Shown here one piece after another: positions 1 through 5,300 of a DNA stretch of 5,300 bases. This DNA comes from Streptosporangiaceae bacterium (lineage in GTDB: Bacteria; Actinomycetota; Actinomycetes; Streptosporangiales; Streptosporangiaceae). The translations under genes were made by a program, and so were the position numbers. Location: NCBI GenBank assembly GCA_030045215.1, contig JASIBJ010000398.1, forward strand, positions 1 through 5,300, given 5' to 3'. The stretch's first letter is position 1; each line of letters begins with the position of its first letter. The notes under the pieces were generated by a model. The model was not told the origin of the DNA. It saw nothing but the letters and a program-made list of their open reading frames with translations, and searched no databases.

Positions 1-982
1 CGAACCTGGCCAGGTTGGACGAGCACTCGCTTGGCGCGATCAGGTAGTACGCCGGCAGCGCGTAGGTGAAGTGCGGGCACGACACCTCGACGACCTTCGC
101 GCCGAGCGACTCGAGCAGTTCGACCGCCTCGTGGAACCGGGCGAGCACGCCCGGCTGGTAACCGTCACCGCTGAACTCCGCCACCACCCCAATGCGCAGC
201 CCGCTGACGTCCGGCTGCCTCGCTGCGGCCACCACGGGGGGAACGGGGGCGTCCACCGAAGTCGAGTCCCTCCAGTCATGACCGGAAATGGCCTCATGCA
301 AGAGCGCCGCGTCAAGCACCGTGCGCGCCAGCGGGCCGGGCGTGTCCAGCGATGAGGCGAACGCCACCAGCCCGTACCGGGACGACCCCCCGTAGGTGGG
401 CTTCATCCCGACGATCCCGCACACCGCGGCGGGCTGACGGATCGAGCCACCGGTGTCGGTGCCGATGCCCAGCGGAGCCTCGTAGGCGGCAACGGCCGCG
501 CTTGAGCCGCCGGACGACCCGCCGGGGACCCGGCTGAGGTTCCACGGGTTGCGCGAAGGACCAAACGCCGAGTTCTCCGTTGACGAACCCATCGCGAACT
601 CGTCCATGTTTGTCTTGCCGAGGATGATGACGCCCGCCGCGCGAAGCCGCTGCGTGATCGTGGCGTCGTAGGGCGGCTGCCACCCCTGCAGGATCTTCGA
701 TCCGCACGTGGTCGGCATGTCCTTGGTGGCCAGCACGTCCTTGAGCGCGAGCGGCACCCCGGCCAGCGGGCCGAGCGGCTCGCCCGCCGCGCGCTTGCGG
801 TCGACATCCTCGGCCGCGGCCAGGGCTTCTGGCCCGGCCACGTGCAAGAAGGCGTGTACGTCCGGTTCGAGCGCGACGATCCGGTTCAGGTGCGCCTGAG
901 TCACCTCGACCGCCGACGCCTCGCCGGAGGCGACGGCCGCGGCTATCTGCGCCGCGCTCAGCCGCGTCAGCTCAGTCGCCAT
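1..982 (-). CDS. gatA: Glutamyl-tRNA(Gln) amidotransferase subunit A (GatA), C-terminus cut by window edge
   Basis: GatA is the amidase subunit of GatCAB. It hydrolyses glutamine and supplies ammonia to convert Glu-tRNA(Gln) to Gln-tRNA(Gln), and often Asp-tRNA(Asn) to Asn-tRNA(Asn), in the cytoplasm. The frame runs open from the ATG at 982 to the left edge, giving 327 codons of a protein usually near 490 residues, so about one third is missing. The amidase-signature residues are all present: Lys81 (in GVPLALKD), the cis-serine Ser156 (in PGGSSGGS) and the nucleophile Ser180 (in GTDTGGSIR). Their spacings of 99 residues (Lys to nucleophile) and 24 residues (Ser to Ser) equal those of Staphylococcus aureus GatA (79/154/178). 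The conserved KPTYGG and [12 protein letters not shown] segments follow. The start lies 3 bases after the gatC stop and has a strong Shine-Dalgarno, so the two are surely co-transcribed. No internal stop or frameshift was seen. The family assignment is nearly certain. Confidence 0.97.
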   Translation of the reverse strand, partial: MATELTRLSAAQIAAAVASGEASAVEVTQAHLNRIVALEPDVHAFLHVAGPEALAAAEDVDRKRAAGEPLGPLAGVPLALKDVLATKDMPTTCGSKILQGWQPPYDATITQRLRAAGVIILGKTNMDEFAMGSSTENSAFGPSRNPWNLSRVPGGSSGGSSAAVAAYEAPLGIGTDTGGSIRQPAAVCGIVGMKPTYGGSSRYGLVAFASSLDTPGPLARTVLDAALLHEAISGHDWRDSTSVDAPVPPVVAAARQPDVSGLRIGVVAEFSGDGYQPGVLARFHEAVELLESLGAKVVEVSCPHFTYALPAYYLIAPSECSSNLARF

Positions 983-985
983 CGG

Positions 986-1279
986 TCACTCCTCCGTCAG
1001 GATGCGCGGGACCCGGAACCGCGCCTGCTCGGTCGCCGGCGCTGCGGCCAGGGCCTGCTCAGGGGTCAGGCATGGCACCTCGACGTCGTCGCGGAACACG
1101 TTGTTGACCGGCACGGCGTGCGTCATTGGCGGGATGCCCTCGGCCGCGACCTCCTGCACCCGCGCCACCGCGCCGATGATCTGGTCAAGCTGGCCGGCGA
1201 AATGATCGAGTTCAGCGTCGGACAGCGCCAGCCTCGAGAGCCTGGCCAGGTGCGCTACCTCGTCCCTGGTGATGGACAT
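986..1279 (-). CDS. gatC: Glutamyl-tRNA(Gln) amidotransferase subunit C (GatC)
   Basis: GatC is the small subunit that wraps around the GatA-GatB interface and stabilises the amidotransferase. The product is 97 residues, the normal size. It shows the family pattern throughout: N-terminal [13 protein letters not shown] helix (residues 8-20), an FAGQLDQI helix (27-34), the [16 protein letters not shown] belt (50-65), [11 protein letters not shown] (71-81), and the C-terminal RFRVPRIL (87-94). The ATG at 1279 was chosen because the product then begins [14 protein letters not shown], as in other GatC proteins. An in-frame ATG at 1321 would add 14 residues ([16 protein letters not shown]) with no family resemblance. 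A GatC stop overlapping the gatA ribosome site implies a gatC-gatA operon, with gatB expected farther along. The upstream GGDEF-EAL gene ends 91 bases before the start, and gatC may have its own promoter. Confidence 0.96.
   Translation of the reverse strand: MSITRDEVAHLARLSRLALSDAELDHFAGQLDQIIGAVARVQEVAAEGIPPMTHAVPVNNVFRDDVEVPCLTPEQALAAAPATEQARFRVPRILTEE
989..995 (-). promoter_or_regulatory. Shine-Dalgarno site of gatA
   Basis: On the minus strand this reads GGAGGAG, ending 6 bases before the gatA ATG. It lies inside the last codons of gatC (the two terminal Glu codons), so gatC termination and gatA initiation occur at nearly the same place. This supports translational coupling and fixes the gatA start at 982. 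Confidence 0.85.
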
Positions 1280-1286
1280 GCAGGCA

Positions 1287-1292
1287 ATCCTA
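1287..1292 (-). promoter_or_regulatory. Possible -10 element (or Shine-Dalgarno) directly before gatC
   Basis: The minus strand reads TAGGAT here, ending 7 bases before the gatC ATG. TAGGAT fits the actinobacterial -10 consensus TANNNT. A start site 7-8 bases downstream would fall at or next to the A of the ATG, giving a leaderless or nearly leaderless mRNA. The -35 region is poor: TTCGGC lies 18 bases upstream. The same bases contain AGGA, 8 bases from the ATG, which could instead be a modest Shine-Dalgarno on a transcript read through from upstream. The sequence alone does not decide between them. Confidence 0.4.
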
Positions 1293-1346
1293 TTGGCCGC
1301 CCCACCTCCAGCCGAAAGCATTACCAGGGCCGCCCGCCCGGCCAGC

Positions 1347-1379
1347 CGCCTCTGATGGCTAGCTCGCGGGTCAGAGGCG
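1347..1379 (-). terminator. Stem-loop over the stop codon of the GGDEF-EAL gene, possible terminator
   Basis: Positions 1347-1355 (CGCCTCTGA) and 1371-1379 (TCAGAGGCG) form a perfect 9-bp inverted repeat around a 15-base loop. The TGA stop of the GGDEF-EAL gene (1373-1371) is inside the 5' arm of the transcript hairpin. No U-tract follows on the minus strand, only GC-rich sequence, so this would be the U-less type often proposed for actinobacteria. It may attenuate read-through into gatC or protect the mRNA 3' end. The repeat is clear in the sequence; its function is inferred. Confidence 0.4.
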
Positions 1380-3479
1380 CCAGCCAGAGGGCGGCATCAC
1401 CGCGCGCCGGCGCGGGCCGCCGCCGTGGCCGTTGATCGGGCGGGTCTGCCGGTCGCGCTCGCCGTGCTCGGCCAGCCACGCGTTCGCCGAGACAGCGTTG
1501 AGTGGCCGGCAGAAGTGCCAGCCCTGCGCGGCTACGCAGCCCATGCCCAGCAGCGCGGTGGCGATGTCGGCTGACTCCACCCCCTCGGCCACCGACCGGA
1601 TGCCAAGCGCCGCAGCCAGGTCGACGATCGACTTGACGACGACCTCGTCGTCCGGCGACTCGAGCAGCCGCCCAACGAACGAAGAATCGATCTTGACCTC
1701 GGACACCGGCAGCCGCTTGAGCCGAACCAGCGAGGAGTACCCGGTTCCGAAATCATCCAGGCTGAGCGCCACGCCAGCCTCGGCCAGTGCCTCCGCCGTC
1801 GCCACGGCGTGGGCCGGCTCGCTCGTGAGGACGCGCTCGTCGATCTCGATCAGCAGCGTGTCTGGCGGCAGGTGATGCCGGGCGAGGCCCTCGGCGACCA
1901 GGTCGGCCAGCCCGCTGTCGAGCAGGTCCCGGCCCGACACGTTCACCGATACCTGGGTGGCCATGCCCGACTGGCGCCACAGCGCGGCCTGGGTCAGGGC
2001 GCCGTCGATGACGAACGCGGTGACCTCGCGCATCAGATAAGACTGCTGCACCTGGGGGATGAAGTCGTCGGGCGCGATCACGCCTCGCTCGGGATGCTGC
2101 CAGCGGACGAGCGCCTCCATGCCGGCCACGCGCCGGTCGGTCAGGTAGACCTTGGGCTGGTAGTGCAGTTCGAGTTCACCGCGGTCGAGGGCGCGCCGCA
2201 GGTCGCCGAACAGGGCAAGCCGCGACGGGGAGTTGCGGTCGATGTCGGCCACATACCGCTCGACCCCGCTCCGGCGCTGCTTGGCCTGGTACATGGCCAC
2301 GTCCGCGCGCTGCATCAGCAGTTCGCCAGCGGACGCGTCGTCGGGGAACATCGCGATGCCGATGCTGACTTCAATGACGAACGTCATGCCTTCGAGCCGG
2401 ATCGGCTCGGCCACCGCAGCCCGGAGCCTCGCGGCGACCTCGCGGGCGACGGCGGCCTCCTTGACCGCGGGCAGCAGCACGGCGAACTCGTCACCGCCGA
2501 GCCTGGCCACCATGTCGCCCGGCCTGATGCTGTGCGTGAGCCGGTGCGCGACCAGCCGCAGCAGCCGGTCTCCGACCGCGTGCCCGAGGGTGTCGTTGAC
2601 CTCCTTCAGGCCGCGGTCAAGGTCGAGCAGCAGGTACCCGACCTTGGTGCCGGACACGGCGGCCTGGGCCAGCATGTCGTCCAGCTTCCTGATCAGCATC
2701 TTGCGGTTGGAAAGTCCGGTCAGCTCGTCGTGATGCGCTTGGTGCTCGCGCTGCACCGAGATCGCGGCGTTGGCGTAGATGGCGGCCAGCGGGAAGATGA
2801 ACAGCAGCACGAACTGGGCTGACCCCGTGGAGATGGCCAGCGCGACCAGCGGCGCCGTCGCGACCAGGACGAGGTTGACGAAGGCCTGATAACCGATCGT
2901 GCGCCGGATGGCCGTCAGGACGCCCTCGCGCGAGTGAAGTCCGACGGCGACCGTGACGATCAGGAAGTTAATCGCGAAGCACGCGATGCCGGCCAGCAGG
3001 ACTTTCCACAGTCCTCCGTCGACGTACTGCCACTGATGCGCAGGCGAGTACCGGAAGCCAAGACCGTAGAGCACTGCCCACGCGCCGGCCGAGCTCAGGG
3101 TGGCCGACGCCGCGTTGAACGCGGCCCGGTGCACGGCCTTGCGCTGGGCCAGGAAGACGGCCAGGGACGAGGTGGCCCGCAACAGCACCGCAACCGGCAA
3201 GCCCCAGACGATCAGCGCGGCCATGCTGAAAGTGATCGAGGCCACAGGAGCCTCGAGCTGCGATCGGCCGGGCGTGACGATCGGCCAGATGTCGCCGAGC
3301 ACGATCATGGCCGCCACGACCCAGAACAAGGGATGGTCGGCGAGGAGGCCAAGGCCGGTAAGGCCGGACATGCTCAGCGCGAAGACGGCCGCACCGGCCA
3401 GCGTGAACACGGCCACGTGAAACCACAGAGGAGACCCGACCCGCGGGCCGATATCTCTGGTATCGCTGGGGTCCCTCAT
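1371..3479 (-). CDS. rmdB: Membrane-anchored GGDEF-EAL cyclic di-GMP synthase/phosphodiesterase, probable RmdB orthologue
   Basis: This protein is predicted to make and/or degrade the second messenger cyclic di-GMP at the inner face of the membrane. It has 702 residues. Residues about 18-240 hold six or seven hydrophobic segments (roughly 18-40, 50-66, 80-110, 121-141, 157-181, 197-240) with no recognised sensor motif. A GGDEF domain (about 248-408) follows, with intact GGDEF at 328-332 and an RxxD inhibitory-site motif (RPGD, 319-322) exactly 5 residues before it. The EAL domain (about 418-672) has all the usual metal and catalytic positions: EAL 455-457, Asn513, Glu545, Glu548, Asp575, Asp576, Lys596, Glu632 and Gln652. 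A basic tail of about 30 residues ends the protein. One oddity is an extra residue in the GGDEF substrate loop (see findings). From memory, the S. coelicolor gene next to ligA is rmdB (SCO5495), a membrane phosphodiesterase affecting colony development; the symbol rests on this layout and gene position, not on an alignment. An in-frame TGA two codons upstream makes the ATG at 3479 the earliest possible start. Confidence 0.93.
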   Translation of the reverse strand: MRDPSDTRDIGPRVGSPLWFHVAVFTLAGAAVFALSMSGLTGLGLLADHPLFWVVAAMIVLGDIWPIVTPGRSQLEAPVASITFSMAALIVWGLPVAVLLRATSSLAVFLAQRKAVHRAAFNAASATLSSAGAWAVLYGLGFRYSPAHQWQYVDGGLWKVLLAGIACFAINFLIVTVAVGLHSREGVLTAIRRTIGYQAFVNLVLVATAPLVALAISTGSAQFVLLFIFPLAAIYANAAISVQREHQAHHDELTGLSNRKMLIRKLDDMLAQAAVSGTKVGYLLLDLDRGLKEVNDTLGHAVGDRLLRLVAHRLTHSIRPGDMVARLGGDEFAVLLPAVKEAAVAREVAARLRAAVAEPIRLEGMTFVIEVSIGIAMFPDDASAGELLMQRADVAMYQAKQRRSGVERYVADIDRNSPSRLALFGDLRRALDRGELELHYQPKVYLTDRRVAGMEALVRWQHPERGVIAPDDFIPQVQQSYLMREVTAFVIDGALTQAALWRQSGMATQVSVNVSGRDLLDSGLADLVAEGLARHHLPPDTLLIEIDERVLTSEPAHAVATAEALAEAGVALSLDDFGTGYSSLVRLKRLPVSEVKIDSSFVGRLLESPDDEVVVKSIVDLAAALGIRSVAEGVESADIATALLGMGCVAAQGWHFCRPLNAVSANAWLAEHGERDRQTRPINGHGGGPRRRAVMPPSGWRL

Positions 3480-3481
3480 GG

Positions 3482-3487
3482 CTCCTC
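3482..3487 (-). promoter_or_regulatory. Shine-Dalgarno-like site of the GGDEF-EAL gene, unusually close to the ATG
   Basis: The minus strand reads GAGGAG here, only 2 bases before the ATG at 3479; 5-9 bases is usual. An in-frame TGA (3488-3486) overlaps the motif, so no start farther upstream is possible in this frame. The next in-frame candidate, a GTG near codon 22, lies inside the first membrane segment. The ATG at 3479 is therefore still the best start, but initiation may be weak. Confidence 0.55.
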
Positions 3488-3534
3488 ACCGGGCAGCCGG
3501 TCGCTGAGTGTGCAGGTCTCGATGCTTTCCGTGA

Positions 3535-3540
3535 ATCCTA
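3535..3540 (-). promoter_or_regulatory. Candidate -10 hexamer upstream of the GGDEF-EAL gene
   Basis: The minus strand reads TAGGAT, matching the actinobacterial TANNNT -10 pattern and identical to the hexamer before gatC. Transcription would begin near 3528 and give a leader of about 50 bases before the ATG at 3479. No good -35 hexamer lies 17-18 bases upstream (CTGCGG or TGCGGG); TTGGCT is present but with a 22-base spacer. A second TANNNT match, TAGTGT, lies at 3578-3573. This is a weak call from a short motif. Confidence 0.3.
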
Positions 3541-3626
3541 AGGCAGAAAACGTACTTCCCGCAGCCAATCGCACACTATCCGTTACAACCGGCGACTCTC
3601 GCGGGTCCTCCGATAGCCGTCTTGCT

Positions 3627-3644
3627 GGTTTGCTCCGCACAACC
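3627..3644 (-). other. Small hairpin in the leader region of the GGDEF-EAL gene
   Basis: On the minus strand GGTTGTGC, loop GGA, then GCAAACC folds into seven base pairs (GGTT with AACC, TGC with GCA) with a single bulged G. It lies about 150 bases before the GGDEF-EAL ATG. It is not followed by a U-tract, so it is not a classical terminator. It could be part of a structured leader, a small RNA or chance. I did not recognise it as a known riboswitch. Confidence 0.3.
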
Positions 3645-3885
3645 CGTCCGTCCTCGGCATCCAGAACCTGGCCCAGGCTCGTTGCGCCGTCCCGTAAGCC
3701 GCGCCCGACTGTCCGCTGTCCCGCGCGGCAATCGGTTGCATCGGCGAGCATAAGCGCGGGGTGGGTGGAGCGGCTGCCGGGTTGGCAGCTACCCGTCTGA
3801 TGGCACCACATACACACCGCTATCGTCTAGCACCTGCGCGTGTTGCGTGGCCCATTCGCGGCCAAGACCGGATTCGGAGTGGCCG

Positions 3886-5300
<1,415 letters not shown>

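Larger units (their letters stand above)
3480..3885. other. Intergenic region between ligA and the GGDEF-EAL gene, lower GC, no convincing gene
   Basis: These 406 bases separate the ligA stop from the GGDEF-EAL start. Composition differs from the flanking genes: 33 of the 60 bases at 3541-3600 are G or C (55%), against nearly 90% in some ligA stretches. The one sizeable minus-strand frame (3817-3476, 113 codons) does not look coding, because about 38 of its codons end in A or T and it uses TTA twice plus AGA, CTA and AAA. No tRNA-like fold was seen. The region contains a compact hairpin at 3627-3644 and a TAGGAT hexamer at 3540-3535, so it probably holds the promoter and leader of the GGDEF-EAL gene. 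Confidence 0.6.

Noticed and set aside
480..484. Tyr167 in place of Gly after AAVAA in GatA, near the active site
   Set aside because: Other actinobacterial GatA proteins, as I recall, carry Phe here before EAPL, so an aromatic residue is normal for the group.
1403..1414. Perfect 12-bp palindrome CGCGCCGGCGCG near the 3' end of the GGDEF-EAL gene
   Set aside because: It is within the basic C-terminal coding tail and consists only of G and C, so it is likely compositional.
1809..2822. Long plus-strand frame (337 codons) opposite the GGDEF-EAL gene
   Set aside because: It lies wholly antisense to a well-supported conserved gene, and its product has no recognisable motif. Such frames are expected opposite very GC-rich genes.
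3573..3585. BldD-box-like sequence, minus strand TAACGGATAGTGT, upstream of the cyclic di-GMP gene
   Set aside because: It matches only about six of the nine informative positions of the BldD operator as I recall it, and is not a clean palindrome. Too weak to call.
2934..3800. Plus-strand frame (288 codons) spanning the membrane region of the GGDEF-EAL gene and the intergenic stretch
   Set aside because: The product is a low-complexity Arg/Gly/Asp/His mixture without domain features, and most of it is antisense to the real gene.
3476..3817. 113-codon minus-strand frame between ligA and the GGDEF-EAL gene
   Set aside because: About 38 of 113 codons end in A or T, and it uses TTA twice plus AGA, CTA and AAA, unlike the flanking genes. 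It has no clear ribosome site and no recognisable domain. Kept only as a finding because its stop overlaps the next ATG.
3848..3864. Inverted repeat TGGCC/GGCCA after ligA, considered as a terminator
   Set aside because: Only 5 bp with a 7-base loop and no U-tract; easily expected by chance in GC-rich DNA.

Overview
The window looks like a chromosomal segment of a high-GC actinomycete. Coding DNA is very GC-rich with strong G/C preference at third codon positions. The protein signatures are actinobacterial, such as the '[14 protein letters not shown]' stretch of LigA and '[12 protein letters not shown]' of GatA. The gene order also matches my memory of Streptomyces coelicolor, where ligA, a GGDEF-EAL gene and gatC-gatA lie together (SCO5494, SCO5495, SCO5498, SCO5499). 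Genus cannot be fixed from this piece.

All real genes are on the minus strand, so the window reads right to left in transcription order. (1) 5300-3886: ligA, NAD-dependent DNA ligase, lacking its N-terminus because of the window edge. (2) 3885-3480: a roughly 400-base intergenic stretch of visibly lower GC, with no convincing gene, one good small hairpin and a possible promoter. (3) 3479-1371: a 702-residue membrane protein with a cytoplasmic GGDEF-EAL pair, a probable RmdB-type cyclic di-GMP enzyme. (4) 1370-1280: a short gap with a stem-loop over the preceding stop codon and a possible start-proximal promoter. (5) 1279-986: gatC. (6) 982-1: gatA, cut by the left edge; gatB would be expected beyond it.

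The genes do not form one pathway. gatC and gatA are tightly coupled subunits of the tRNA-dependent amidotransferase that makes Gln-tRNA(Gln) and, in some bacteria, Asn-tRNA(Asn). LigA seals nicks in replication and repair. The GGDEF-EAL protein is a signalling enzyme placed between two housekeeping units, with apparent transcriptional breaks on both sides.

I found no mobile element, CRISPR array, RNA gene or clearly new system. The points most worth a second look are an extra residue in the GGDEF substrate-binding loop, the non-coding stretch upstream of the GGDEF-EAL gene, and the signals around its stop codon and the gatC start.
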